Origin: Hippopus hippopus
Lineage: Eukaryota; Mollusca; Bivalvia; Cardiida; Cardiidae
NCBI GenBank assembly: GCA_946811185.2
Contig: OX328097.1
Coordinates: 12,036,252 to 12,100,251 of the forward strand
DNA length: 64,000 nt
Direction of reading: 5' to 3'
Position numbers and translations under genes: made by a program. The notes under the pieces were generated by a model that saw only the letters and a program-made list of their open reading frames with translations, was not told the origin of the DNA and did no database searches. Below are positions 1 through 11,368 of the stretch, piece by piece (position 1 is the first letter of the stretch; every line of letters begins with the position of its first letter).

Positions 1-61
1 CTTATCCACACAATCTACACAAACAACCACATAAAGTTTTAAGAAGAAGACTTTAAGAAGA

Positions 62-108
62 AGAATTTTGAAAACATTGTGGAAAAAAGGGGGGAAATGC
101 TTGTAACC
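62..108 (+). repeat. Family A fragment (left half of central palindrome)
   Basis: The stretch resembles the left arm of the family A palindrome (TTTTGAAAACATTGTGG followed by a GGAAATGCT-like segment). The right arm and both ends are absent. Confidence 0.5.
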
Positions 109-389
109 AGACAGATTTCCTGCTTGGAGTACTATTTAATTTGTAGTCAGCAAGAGTCTGAAATTTTGTCGTTTTGTAACGTCAAACTTGCGATCGCAAA
201 ACGACCGGAAATATTGTAATTCATTGATCTTAAATGTTCACTCTCTACTGCTTGTTTATTTTTTATTTCTAATCATAATACTTTTCAACTTATTTCTTTC
301 CTATATGTCTTTTTTGTAACATCTTGATAGTATCTCCATGTACCACGTTGTTTTTGTATATTGTAGTGCAACTTACGATGTACTTTGTA

Positions 390-421
390 CAAGTCAAAAT
401 AAAATTCTGTTCTGTTCTGTA
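390..421 (+). repeat. LINE-type 3' tail (AATAAAA then TTCTG pentamers)
   Basis: AAAATAAAATTCTG is followed by repeated TTCTG. The same tail ends the LINE remnant at 22440 and recurs at 26225, 48815 and about 62255. No reverse-transcriptase sequence is visible upstream, so this is at most a heavily truncated copy. Confidence 0.35.
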
Positions 422-723
422 AAGAGCCAGCGGTAGCTCTAAATCTAGTCTGTACATTATTGGGTTTAAAACAGAAAATAGTTAGTGTTTTACGCATTTT
501 CTTTCGTCCATAGAAAACAAACAAACTAAAAAAAAATTAAACGAGTTGCGGTAATTGTTCTATTTTCTTTTATGTATTTGAACGGTGTTACTTAATTACT
601 CGAAATCGACACAGGATCCGAGCGACTGGGCTTTTTACGCCATTAATTTTTCGTGAGTAGGAAATTGTCTCAAAGTACTAAATTGGTAAAATACTGCGCG
701 ACATGCCATCTTAATTCAATTGT

Positions 724-949
724 ATCCTTTAGTACACAATTCCGTGTTACAACGACCCTGAAAGAGAAGCCTTTTGAAAACATCGTGGGAAAAGGAGAAA
801 ACGCTGGTAACCACTTTTTTCTCCATTTCCTACAATGTTTTCAACCTTTTGAGAGACAATTCCAGTCACTTTAGTCACATTTAACTTGTCGTCTGCAAAT
901 GCGTTCAGTTCAGTCGAGTCTAAAGTTTTGTCGTTTGGTGAAGAGTTAA
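724..949 (+). repeat. Family A element, near full length
   Basis: Carries the left end (TTTAGTACACAATTCC), a diverged central palindrome, the TTGTCGTCTGCAAATGC block and a right end running into TTAA (946-949). The palindrome has drifted: ACGCTGGTAACCACTTTTTTCTCC no longer pairs fully, suggesting an old copy. Confidence 0.75.
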
Positions 950-2159
950 TCGGGATTTCAATTAACCAGCACAAGTAACCCTTTCGAAATAGCAAACTTT
1001 CAAACACCAGAAAAAAGAAAAGCAAGTCGCTCCGATGTAAATTAGCAATATTTATCTTTATATATTTTCAGCCATAGGTTTTATTAAAAATAATAATGAA
1101 AAATGTGAGTCCAAAAATCAGTCTACATGTTCAGTGAAGTCTGAGACTATCTACACTGTCCGTTAAGGTTTCAAAAATTGTTTGAGTGATTTTTCAGGGT
1201 CAAGTCAATCGCTTGATTTTGTCATTAATTCGTGTAATCAGGCAAAACAACGGAATTAAACAAAGCAGGAAACGTAAAAAGGAGGAAGAGAAAGTAGTTA
1301 TAACACGATAGGACCGAGAAGCCTTATTTAGAAATCAATAAAACTGAACTGTAAATTTGACGTTGAAAAAGATAGGGTCACCAGTTTAAAAACACCAAGT
1401 TTTATCTATCTAACCTGTCTGCCTGTCTGTCTCTTCGTCCGTCCGTCCGTTCATCCATCCATCCATCCATCCATTCACTAACCCACCCACCTACCTGCTC
1501 AGCCACTCACCCTTCAACCTACCTACCTAAGTAGCTACCTACCTACCTAGATGTACACAAAAATGTTCTCTATAAATCTTAACTAAAATCTGTAAATAGT
1601 ACATTATTTGTGCTTTTGAATGACCTCATGAAGCAATGATTAGATGCGACAACAATGCCAGGTTAAACAATTCACCTAAACAATTCACTTTTTTAATTTT
1701 AGCTGGAAAGAAGTAACAGCTTAATGGTACTTGGATTTCCAAAGAATTACTCTTTGATATGCTAAGAATAATAAAAGGGACATTTAAGAATATCAAGGAA
1801 TTCGCCCTCTATATCACATGGGTAACAAAGAGGACAAATTTTTTCTATGAATTATTTTTGGACCGAACAATTTGTATACAAAGTGAGCAAGATGCAGTTC
1901 TAAACTTATGTATAAACTTACTTAGGTTCGATGGCAACAAAAGGCCATTTAATATGTATTCTAAATAGGAAAAGAGAGCCGAATGGTATCTTGAGTACAT
2001 TACAAGTTCCTTCCATAGACATTTATAAAGTCAAAGAGAAGTAAAAAAGGCTACTGACAATGTACCGTGTACACACTCGGTATACACCCACATATCGGTA
2101 TTTCTTACTGGTTAAAAAGATTACAAACGGGTCCTTTTCTGGTGGACATGGCTCCTGAA
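950..2159. other. Stretch without recognisable gene
   Basis: Apart from the tetranucleotide tract at 1425-1550 I see nothing. The open stretch 1759-1968 (+, 69 codons) resembles no family I know and has no neighbouring exon-like signal. Confidence 0.5.
1425..1550. repeat. Compound tetranucleotide microsatellite
   Basis: Runs of CTGT, CCGT, CCAT and CTAC follow one another, each only a few units long and interrupted, which is typical of stepwise mutation between related 4-bp motifs. Confidence 0.8.
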
Positions 2160-2370
2160 TTAATCCTATGCTGCTAAGTGCGACTCACTGACCTTTTACG
2201 GACATTGTAGATCAAGATCAGACTGCACAGAACGTGCAGTCTGATCTTGGATCTACTCTGTCCGATAAAGAGATGTTTTTCCCCAAAAAAGTAAGTTTGA
2301 AGTAGCATTAATCGGGTCTGTACTATCGACCTGAAAGTTAAATTTAAGTAATTTAACAGGATAAAGCTAA
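2160..2370 (+). repeat. Family B foldback element
   Basis: Begins at TTAATCCTATGCTGCTAAG and contains the hairpin core GATCAGACTGCACAGAACG with its complement, then the AACAGGATAAA end. The outer arms GGACATTGTAGATC and GATCTACTCTGTCC no longer pair perfectly. Confidence 0.85.
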
Positions 2371-2809
2371 ACGGAAAGAAAACAAGCCATCATTAATCCA
2401 TACCTTAATAGCTTCAGCTGCCATGTGTTTCAATGGTCAAAAATAAATGTTTATATAGTGTAATAGGTGAGTGATTATTTAGTAAAAGAAAATTAGGTAA
2501 AGATTATGAATAAGAATCAACAGTTCATTCTGGTAATCGACCGTCTAATAGAATAATCTTTGAAAATACGGTGGAAATAACCCTTAGTACACAAAACAAA
2601 TAATGGACATTACCATTCAATAGAATTTGACCGTATGTTGCAATTAAAAGGCTTGTTGTGGCTAGTATACCACACCAAAGTATAGGTCATTGTAGATCCT
2701 GGAATGGAACTCTGAGCATTCTGACATTGGCTCCACAATGTCTTGAAAAGCCACGGCAATTGTCAACGACATCATAAGGGCAAAATTGACTGTCAATTAA
2801 CTGTTTTCA

Positions 2810-3000
2810 TTAACAGTAGATTTTATACACTCGTCCCAGTATTTGCAGATGACAAAGCAGATTTGGCTGTAGGATTTGTTTTCGAAGGGTAGAAAACATT
2901 GTGGTAAAAGGAGTAAATACTCTCCTTTTCCAATCATGGTTCAAAGGGCTTCTTTCTCGGAGTCGTTAACACTCGCAGATTTTGTAGTAAAGGGTTCACT
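2810..3000 (-). repeat. Family A element, diverged
   Basis: GTAGAAAACATTGTGG, AAAGGAGTAAATAC and a CGGAGTCGTTAAC end mark it. Both termini are eroded and the central GCTGGTAACCAGC is reduced to ACTCTCC. Confidence 0.55.
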
Positions 3001-3017
3001 GATCTGACCTATGAACG

Positions 3018-3237
3018 TTAACCCTTTACCGCTTAATCCTTAGTTTTAATTACCCTGAGGAAGACGCCTTTGCAAAACATTGTGGGAAAGGGAAAAAATA
3101 CAGGAAACCGGCATTTTCTCCTTGTGTTGTGTACCCTGTCAAAAGGAAATTCTATAACCTGAGCCACATGTAAATTGTCGTCTGCAAGTGCTTTCAATTT
3201 TGACAAGTCTACATTTTTGTTGTATGGTAAAGAGTCA
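3018..3237 (+). repeat. Family A element, near full length
   Basis: Starts at TTAACCCTTTACC (TTAA 3018-3021) and ends GGTATGGTAAAGAGTCA-like, so the right TTAA has mutated. The palindrome centre reads AGGAAACCGGC. Confidence 0.75.
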
Positions 3238-3279
3238 GTACATTCCATCTTGCGGAACTCCCTTCTTGTCTGTAAGGAT

Positions 3280-3470
3280 GGGCACCCTAATGGGATTCAT
3301 GTAACATTGGCATTCATCGTTCGGATTCGGCTAAGACTCGGGTAATCTGTAATTGATGCGGGGAACCAGCATCTATCGGACGATCGATTACGGATTACCT
3401 GAGTCTTAGCCGAATCCGTACGTTTTCGGCGATGAAAGGCGATGTTACAGGAATCCGCATTAGGGTGCCC
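3280..3470. mobile_element. Single-copy foldback element (191 bp)
   Basis: Terminal inverted repeats GGGCACCCTAATG / CATTAGGGTGCCC are perfect, and an inner arm TTCGGCTAAGACTC pairs with GAGTCTTAGCCGAA. It has no reading frame and no relation to families A-D. Likely a non-autonomous DNA element; superfamily not determined. Confidence 0.75.
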
Positions 3471-3646
3471 TACACCTAAGCAGACTACAATAGAAAACGG
3501 TATTGCAACAAAGATCTATTGCCCTTGTCTAGTAATTTTCCACTTTGTCAGGAACTTTTCGCAATTGTTGATGTAGTAAAGCTTAGGTCATGCTAAGCAT
3601 CTATATTTTACAAAGATGTTTTCAAAGTCGTCTCCTGTAAATTTCT

Positions 3647-3859
3647 TTAACCCTTTGGCAGCTAAGCGCGACTCAGAGACCTTTTGCGGACAGTGTAGAT
3701 AAAGATCAGACTGCACAGAACGTGCAGTCTGATCTTGGATCTATACTGTCCGATAAGATGATGTTTCTCCCCCCAAAATACCTTTGAAATAGCAAAATTT
3801 GGGCTTTTTACTATCAGTTTGAAAGTTTCATTTCACTTAATTAGCAGGATAAATGTTAA
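3647..3859 (+). repeat. Family B foldback element, full length with TTAA flanks
   Basis: Bounded by TTAA at 3647-3650 and 3856-3859. Left end CCCTTTGGCAGCTAAGCGCG and right end TTAGCAGGATAAATG enclose a hairpin at 3688-3752. One of the best-preserved B copies, useful as a reference. Confidence 0.9.
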
Positions 3860-4123
3860 GCCGTCGATTCGTTAATACTGCTCAGCAGAGGTAACCTATG
3901 GTTATCCTGTGATCATTTGCATTCCAGGTTGAAACAAGAAAATATTGTTGCATAACATCAATGGCGCCGCAAATCAGTTGATTCCGAAATAGAGCACATT
4001 ACAGTGGGTTAATTTTTTACGCCAAGGGCATCACTTGAACAAACTTCGTAGAGGTCCACGTGGTGATACTACATGACAAATATTTAAACTCTGGGCCATC
4101 TGGGATACGATCTGGTTTTTATC

Positions 4124-4240
4124 GATCTGGCAATGAAAGTACGGTATTTTACATGCTGAAAGACAAAAAGTCAGTCCAAACGGAAAAACAAAGTTGGTAC
4201 GGGCTCGATCTGGTAATGAAAGTACCGTATTTTTACATGT
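4124..4240 (+). repeat. Local direct duplication
   Basis: ATCTGG.AATGAAAGTAC.GTATTTT.ACATG occurs twice, 81 bp apart. A related small duplication of GATTCCTATTTGGCC lies at 4424 and 4473. Cause unknown. Confidence 0.5.
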
Positions 4241-4540
4241 ATGTTAAAAAAAAAAAAACACTGAACCAGTCAATATAGTAAACAATATGGCTACCTCCAC
4301 AGGCACTTTTCAAAAGCGAATAAAAATATAGTGCCGCCGCTCATGCTGCGCCACAATCACCAGGTATATGGTCTTTTTTATACCATTGTATGTAGTACTC
4401 ACTAAAAGCTGTAAAATACAAAGATTCCTATTTGGCCTTGACAGATACATAATCAGTGTAGTTCAACCACGGATTCCTATTTGGCCAAGGCAGATCCGGA
4501 ATCGGTCTAGCCAGATAAGAATTCCTATCTGTCTAAAAAT

Positions 4541-4804
4541 TGAGCCATGCTCTGTGAAAAGGGGGCTTAATGCATTTGCGAAAAGTATCGGCCCAGGTCA
4601 GCCTGCGCGGACTGCGCAGGCTGACCTGGGCCGAAACTTTTCGCTATTGGTTAATTTTCTATTTGTCAAAGGACCAGTGTACCGCATGACTCAGTCGGCT
4701 GTTATACAAAATTGGATTTTAAAGATCTATAATACTGTGATGACTTGCTTGGTAACATGCATCACGGCGATGCTTTAAGCCCCCTTTTGTCAGAGCATGG
4801 CTCA
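4541..4804 (+). repeat. Family C element, full length
   Basis: Terminal inverted repeats TGAGCCATGCTCTG and CAGAGCATGGCTCA with inner GGGGGCTTAATGCAT-like arms. A near-perfect hairpin lies at 4578-4644, centred on GCGCGGACTGCGC. An open frame of 136 codons across it is incidental. Confidence 0.9.
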
Positions 4805-6030
4805 TATATTTAGCGCAGAAAGCGGTCAGAAACCAATAGTGGAAATGTACTTTCAAAAAGTACGTTAACCCAATAATGACTCGATTGAAAAACATTTTAA
4901 TGGATTTTCAGTTCAAAGCGAATGATGAGGCCTAATGACAGTCCATCTTCAAACAAACTTAAGATAAATACCAAATTTCGTGTACACATTAAATGATTAA
5001 TGTTTCATTACGAAGAAAACGGAAAATGTGATTTTGACAAATTCACGTCTTTGTAAAAATCGTAAAAAGGACTTGTGGGCTGACGGTCTCTCCTCGGAAA
5101 CAGAGTGTCGTGTATGATGCTTGGACATCGCTTGTAACATTAAAGTCTAATAATATATAGTAGGTTTTGATGGATTGAATTAATTGATTGTTGTAAAATA
5201 TCACGCATACGGAATTTGATGATTATATGTACTTTTGACTGCTTTCTAACAATCTTTGTTTCTCCCATTGACAGCAATCCCTTGCTTGTGAAATTTTCAA
5301 TACTACATGTGTATATTTTTCAAGATAAGATGCAATGCACTTCATCATTTTAAAGGTATTAGCTGTTTTTGAAAATGATGTAACACATGAAAGTATTACA
5401 TTACCAATGGGAAAAAGGAAAGGAATACTAGGATCCCCTGTCATATCCATTTGCTAGGGCTGGAGTCAGCCCCACGGGATATCAGTTAACAGTATCAACC
5501 CTTCTATATTAGTATCATAAACGGGCCCGCAAATAGGCCCGCTGAATAAACGTGTCACCCTTTTTGACCAATCACAAATCAAAATTTATTAATCCGAAAC
5601 AATTACTAAGAAGTAGATCAAAACCAGCTCGGTGCATCAAGGATTAAAAACTGTTGTCAGCTTGAATTTATATGAACCGAAATTTAAGGTTTGTGTAAAT
5701 AAGCCATTGAATACAGGAGAGTGAAAGGACATAAGAACTTATTTTGGGGCTTTTTCCTGTTAAATATTTTCAACACTTCTGTAAAAGAATAAAAAAATTC
5801 GGAATTTTCGACTTTTCTCTCACTCGATGGTTTCTCACTGCTATAGAACACGGGGTATCAACTTCACACATTTGTTTTGTGCCTTTTTTGGAGATTGAAA
5901 TTCAAAATCAAACGTGAGTTGAAAAAGTGTCACTCATTTATACATTTATGTCGTCTTCAGACATGCCCAAACCAGTGCAAATGGCATAAAGCAGTTATAA
6001 ATATTTACGGGAAAGAAAAATGTCCTCTGG
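4805..6030. other. Stretch without recognisable gene
   Basis: No repeat family, RNA gene or convincing frame is visible. GGGCCCGCAAATAGGCCCGC near 5523 is a short local palindrome only. Confidence 0.5.
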
Positions 6031-6039
6031 TAAATATGG

Positions 6040-6160
6040 AAACTTTATCGGAAAAGGAGCGATTGCTTCAACAAGCAATTTGCTCCTTTTCCGGCAAGGT
6101 TTTCGGTTGCTAACTCATAAAAAAATGTTAAAAAATTGTATTTGTTTGGTAAAGGGTTAA
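6040..6160. repeat. Family A-like fragment with diverged palindrome
   Basis: An arm pair CGGAAAAGGAGC / GCTCCTTTTCCGG sits around CTTCAACAAG instead of GCTGGTAACCAGC. The right end GTTTGGTAAAGGGTTAA is typical of A and shares its TTAA (6157-6160) with the next element. Confidence 0.6.
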
Positions 6161-6372
6161 CTCTTTTTAGTGCTAAATATATAAACTCAACCTTTTTCGA
6201 CGGCTTAAAAGACAATCTACTAAAAACCAAGAACGATTTGTATGTTATAGAGTTGACTATGGAAGCGGATGGTATAGATCAAAGATCAGACTGCACGTTC
6301 TTTGCAGTCTGATCTTGATCTATGCCGTCCGCAAGAACCCTTGTTTTTCGTCTATGGCGCGGAAAGACTTAA
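6157..6372 (+). repeat. Family B2 foldback element, full length
   Basis: TTAACTCTTTTTAGTGC at the left and CTATGGCGCGGAAAG-ACTTAA at the right. The hairpin around GACTGCACGTTCTTTGCAGTC uses the same arm as family B while the outer sequence differs. Confidence 0.85.
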
Positions 6373-7105
6373 TAAGATTAGCAACAAGGTTGAATTGCCG
6401 TTCTTTGTCAAATGCAGGAGCGTTCCGCCTGATCCAGACTCACTTATAAGGCATCAATGTCATTTGGCGCTTGCTTCAAATACGGCTTTCCAATTACTTT
6501 AATAAAGATGATAGGGATTCGAGATGGGGATTTATTAGATTAGCTTGTAATTCTAAACAAAAATCGTATAAGATCTTCTTTTAAGTGGTCTTCCCAGAAA
6601 AGATATTCCAAATTTGTTTCCAAAGGCGAAGCACCAATGTACTCGTAAACCCTTCTCACGCACATCATCAGCATTATTTTTTTTTTATAGAAAGACATTG
6701 TCGATCACAAAAAGTCTCACAAACAATCATCAGTTAACTCTTACTCAAGTATCTAATTGTGACTTTTGATCGCTACTAAAGTTCCAGCCTAGCAAAGTCA
6801 GTGAGGTAAAGGGGGCCCGGAATCAACTGGTATGATAAACCGCAAACTTTAGAAAACAGCAAAGAAAAAGAGACAATTTCAGATTTTCACAGAAATTTTT
6901 TACATATTTGCATCCTAGCAGTATTTCTTCACAGCCGTTTATCTCGTCAACTTCCATTCATTTCGCAAATGGCTGCAGAAAGGCTTGATACTATAGAGCA
7001 TACATGCATATCACCTTCTTTTTCCTTCTAAGTTATTTCCTTCACAATGCCAGCTATCAATGGAGTCGGATGCTTAACATGTAGATTCAAGACCAGCAGA
7101 AATAC

Positions 7106-7197
7106 ACGGTCCGTATTTACCGACCATTCTTGATAGAATTCTTGGTCTAATTCTCAAAATTTTTCATAATTTCAAGGTATTGCATTTTTGATTGGCT
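7106..7197 (+). repeat. Family G half element
   Basis: GGTCCGTATTTACCGACCATTC leads to a TTGATTGGCTC segment, matching the left arm of family G. No right arm follows, so this is a truncated copy. Confidence 0.55.
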
Positions 7198-7837
7198 CTC
7201 GTAAGGGCCCTAAAGCAGCAAATTGTAAACAAGCCGGTGTTTAAATGCATTTAGATTTTTATCATACCATTTAAATGTATGGAAATCACTGTGAAAACGA
7301 CAGTCTGGTACTGAACGGTCTGTCCAAGTGTCAGTCGCTGGAACAAAAATGAGCTTTAGGACTACGTTTAAAGTTGCCAGGTCGCTATCTCTTTTGTTTA
7401 TTTTTTTACCTCATATTACTCTTTCTTTGATATGGATAAATATGAAGAAACAATAGTTACAACTAACCAAGCAGACTAACTATAATCAAAGAAAAGCAGC
7501 CACCAATTAAGATCCACACAAGTGAGTATCAGATATAAGTATAATAAAACTTCAGCTGTTGAATAAGCATTTGAATAAGAATTGAAGAATGTGGACCAAA
7601 AACACAATGCTCGGAAGCGTAGACTGGTGTAAGACTACACTCTTCGCAGAGGAGATCAGTGATCGATACTCGGTGGACACGTGCTAAAAAATGTCCATTC
7701 ACGTCCATACTTCTAGCTGTCTGAATGTAAAAAATAGTTGCAGAGGTTCGCTTACTACGAAACATGTACTTTATTAATCGGCAAAAAAAGAGTTGACTAT
7801 GCAAAGCTGCATGATGAATTTAAACAAGATACGACCA

Positions 7838-8022
7838 TTAACATTTTCGGCGCCACGACCACTGCTAATAGTTGCATTTACAATAAGATTTTTATAGCAA
7901 GGATTGACTATACAAGCAGACAGCATAGATCAAAGATTATACTGCACGTTCTGTGCAGTCTGATCTGAATCTAAGCTGTCCGCAGAATCCCTTATTTACC
8001 CCTTTGTCACTTAAAGGGTTAA
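7838..8022 (+). repeat. Family B2 foldback element
   Basis: Starts TTAACATTTTCGGCGCC, ends CACTTAAAGGGTTAA. The hairpin arms GATTATACTGCACG and GTGCAGTCTGATC carry mismatches, so it is an older copy. Confidence 0.75.
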
Positions 8023-8531
8023 AAAGGAATGGATTTTTATTCGCTTTACACTCTACTGTTTAGTTGTAAAACATTAACATTAAAGAGAACAGATAAAGCA
8101 CTGGGATATTTTCTTTCATTATTAAAGATATTAAACACAGGTGTGTATATAATATAACAGAAAATGGTTGAGGTGGGTCCGAGGGTAATAAAATAATGCG
8201 ATAAAAAGCTCTGAAAAATCAAATTAAACAGCTTGATTCAAAGAGATGGGTACAGTGCAGTAGAATCTCATAGGGCAATATGCCTTTAATAGTCATGTAA
8301 AGTGATTTTTTGGCGTAGCTGAATGTGCTGGCTTTTGACCAACTTTTTGGTACCGATAACAAATTAATAGATAGAAATTTGTGATTGGTCAAAAATGTAG
8401 ACATATTTATTCTAAGGGCCCCTGCCTATTGCTGGCAAATTTACGCCGTCTACCTTTTTTAAAGATAAATTTTGTTAGTATGTACTTTGTCAGTCATTGC
8501 ACGATCAGTGCTGGCGCGGATAGAGACTGGT
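8023..8531. other. Stretch without recognisable gene
   Basis: AT-rich sequence with no recognised repeat or credible frame. Confidence 0.45.
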
Positions 8532-8830
8532 TTTATGGTGTTTAAGGCCATTTTCAGTATCAATGTAGTTATATCGCGGCGGCCAGTGGACCTATACATG
8601 CTTTCCTTGTGATTCTTTTAACCATTTCTTCGCACAATATTCTTTCCAAGGCACTCGTTACTTTCTCACATGGCCATCGTCGAAACAACGATTAGCGGTG
8701 AGAGAGGAATGAATCCCGTCGCAATGACTGTCATCAATCCTCGGAAAAAAATGGCCTAGATGGGGATTCGAACCAGCGACCACCTGTTATCAAGTCCAGT
8801 GCACCACCCACTGCGTTACCGGGGCTCGGC
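8532..8830 (-). mobile_element. SINE family E, near full length
   Basis: Read on the minus strand it begins with a tRNA-like head (CCGGTAACGCAGTGGGTGG with B box GGTTCGAATCCCC) and ends with the tail complementary to GTGTTTAAGGCC. It lacks coding capacity and would rely on a partner LINE. The tail resembles those of widespread molluscan SINEs; membership of a named family is not proven here. Confidence 0.75.
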
Positions 8831-8984
8831 TGGGGCAGACAGACTGCATCCAAGATAAGAGTCCACAGACTGATGATTGTGCAAGCTGATCTTGCATCTA
8901 TATCATCCCCATTTTTCAATATTCTATAACACAACAAAATCATAGACTTGGCGGAATTGTGGCCCAAATGATGGTTTTTGTCCT

Positions 8985-9116
8985 TGATAGCTTAGAAAAC
9001 ATTGTGGGAAAAGGAGAAAATGCTGGTTACCAGCATTTTCGCCTTTTCCAACAATGTTTTCAAAAGGTTTATTCGCCAGAGTCGTAAAAAGTGGGGATTG
9101 TATGGCAAAAGGTTAA
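8985..9116 (-). repeat. Family A element, left part missing
   Basis: Contains a clean central palindrome (GCTGGTTACCAGC) and the GTATGGCAAAAGGTTAA end, but the GACGACAAA block expected on the left is absent. Confidence 0.75.
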
Positions 9117-9612
9117 AACGTTTTGGCCCATTGTATTAAGTAGAAGTAAATTGTCTTTATTATTATTATTACTCAAAGTACCAGAGCGTCATGGTGGCCA
9201 TCGTTACGAGCAATTTCTCCTTTTTTACCACAACGTCTTTCCATATCTTCAGGATTTATAAGATTTATGCTAATATTTTCGGGAGAAAAAAAACAGACCA
9301 TATGGAGTAAAGGTTCGAATGCACCGTACCTTGGTAATGTAAACAAGTTGAACTCGATTTGAATAATTGAGAAATGTGGTGTTATAATACAAAGTTAAGG
9401 TAAGTACAACTTTTCAGTACCTTTACAAATACTGCTTGTATTAATTAAAATAGTCCTGCAAATAATGGAATAATGGACGGGGCGGTCAAAAATATGTGAA
9501 GGACTATTTTGCGTATTACTTCAGAGTATTAGTTTGTTGGTATTCTAGTAGCGACACGAAAAGGGGAGGGGTGGTCAGAATGTAATGAACCCTCGTAACA
9601 CAGTTGAATGAT
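9117..9612. other. Stretch without recognisable gene
   Basis: Only a short TTA trinucleotide run near 9158 is notable. Confidence 0.45.
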
Positions 9613-9907
9613 TGTATGGTGTTTAACGCCGTTTTTCAACATTATTTCAGTTGTATCGCGGCGACCAGTGCACTTATCCATGCTTTCCTGGAGTTTCTTT
9701 TACCAGTACTTTGCACAATTTTCTTTCCAAGCCACTGGCTGCTTTCTCATATTACCATTGTCTGCGGTCAGTGATGGGACAGAAATGAATCCTGTCGAAC
9801 TACATATCATCAATCCTCGAAAGGAAATTGGCCGAGCCAGGGATCGAACCAGCGACCCCCTGTTCTCAAGTCCTGTACGCTACCGACTGAGCTACCAGGG
9901 CTCGGCC
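9613..9907 (-). mobile_element. SINE family E, full length
   Basis: On the minus strand: GCCGAGCCCTGGTAGCTCAG (A box), B box GGTTCGATCCCTGG, a body, and the GACTGAAATAATGTTGAAA-type tail (here ACAACTGAAATAATG). It is the mirror-image sister of the copy at 30779 and is well preserved, implying fairly recent activity. Confidence 0.85.
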
Positions 9908-10197
9908 CTCGTGACACAGGTTTAAAACATTCAGTTATCCCTGTTTCACCTAGAAGCCGTAGGATTTTTGTTGGCAAGACCTTGAATGCCATTTTTTCTG
10001 GCTTTCTTCGCCAGGATCCTCCAAACACGGAATTGTTCGGTGAAAGTTAAGCAGAACACAGCAGCTAAAAAGTACTACGTGCAAGCCAAAGAGAGAGAAA
10101 CCTGTCCCCATTGCACCATGTCTGTAAGTGCTTTTTATCAGTCATTGAGTATTTGAGCTTAGTGAACAACCCTTCTTTGGTAATTACAGTAATTAGT

Positions 10198-10426
10198 TTA
10201 ACTCTTTACCATACCATCCCGACTTTTAACGATCTTGAGGGAAAAGGTTTTTGTAAACAATGTGGGAAAAGGAGAAATTGCTGATAATCAGAGTTTTTTC
10301 GTGTTTCCACCATGTTTTCTACCCTTTAAAATACAAATTCCATGTTTTAAGTAACATTTAATTTGTCGTCTGCAAATACTTTCAATTTTGATAAGGTTAA
10401 AATTTTGTCGTCAGGTAAAGGGTTAG
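10198..10426 (+). repeat. Family A element, full length
   Basis: TTAACTCTTTACC at the left; GTCAGGTAAAGGGTTA at the right, where it abuts a second A copy. The palindrome centre is mutated to GCTGATAATCAGAG. Confidence 0.85.
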
Positions 10427-10632
10427 CCTGGTTTTAACGACGCTGGGGTAGAAGCCTTCTGAAAACATTGTAGGAAAAGGAGAAAATGCCGGTAACCAGC
10501 ATTTTCTCCTTTTCTCACAATGTTTTCTACTCTTCCAAAGTCAAGTTTCAATTTTTGAGTCACGTTTATTTTATCGTCTGCAAATGCTTTCAATTTCGAC
10601 AAGGCTAAAATTCTGTCGTTTGGCAGAGTTAA
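10422..10632 (+). repeat. Family A element, full length, tandem to the previous one
   Basis: Same orientation as its neighbour and sharing the GGTTA junction. Its own terminal CCCTTTACC is replaced by GCCTGG. The central palindrome is intact (GCCGGTAACCAGC) and it ends in TTAA (10629-10632). Confidence 0.85.
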
Positions 10633-10823
10633 CTGAGAATACAAAGAAAAACGAAAGAATGGTGTTATTTATCGACTAGAACAAGGACAACAGAACGAAG
10701 GAGTTTCAAGTGTAAACCGAAAATAGTATGCGTAAGCTAGATTTTTACCAGAGACTTCTAACTTTGAACACTATAAGTCAATGTCCGAAAAAGTTAGAAA
10801 AAAAAAGACAACGATTTCATGTA

Positions 10824-11088
10824 CGACTTGCAACACGCGAAAAGGGACATTCGGACATTTGCGTTAAGTGTCGTCCCGGATCAGCCTGCGCAGTCCGCGC
10901 AGTCTGATCCGCGACGACACTTTCTAATCGTGTGTGATTTTCTGTTTCAAACAAGTCTAATGTAGGACAAAATCTAATGTTGACGTAAAGTGCCGTCTTG
11001 GATTAGCCTGCGCGGACTGCGCAGGCTGATCCGAGACGACACTTTACGCAAATGTCCGAAAGTCCCTTTTCGCGTGTTGCAGACAGTA
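10824..11088. repeat. Family D element, full length
   Basis: Ends CTTGCAACACGCGAAAAGGG and its inverse, followed by two separate hairpins (about 10864-10925 and 10984-11048), each centred on GCGCAGTCCGCGC or its complement. Flanked by TA on both sides. Confidence 0.85.
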
Positions 11089-11368
11089 TATCCTAACCTA
11101 AGGACAAAAATCCATAAAGAAAGTTGAAGTGTAAGGCGATTACACCCAATACTTTAAGCAAATATGTGTTGGTGTAACTACTTATACTTCCATTAGCTTG
11201 ATAATCTCCTTGATATCTTGTCTAAACAGATTGTTTTACTGTAGCTGAAACCGTTTTTAACCCTTTGCACAGCATATTTACAACTTTGTTTTCTGTTTTT
11301 TGGTTAGAACTGGACTGTGGTGTATGCCTATGGTTATCATCAGAGACAGCTAAAGGAGATAATTATGT

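Noticed and set aside
3688..3752. B-type hairpins as microRNA precursors
   Set aside because: Length and pairing would fit, but copies are many, dispersed and transposon-like; without small RNA data there is no support.
4368..4778. Open frame of 136 codons, plus strand
   Set aside because: It runs through a family C element including its hairpin; the protein has no recognisable domain.
9836..9906. tRNA gene on the minus strand
   Set aside because: The same tRNA-like head with the same body and tail recurs at 8532, 30779 and 54420, so it is a SINE, not a tRNA gene.
10864..11048. Regularly spaced hairpins read as a CRISPR array or as transcription terminators
   Set aside because: They are the two cores of a DNA element in an animal-type sequence; there are no short direct repeats with unique spacers.
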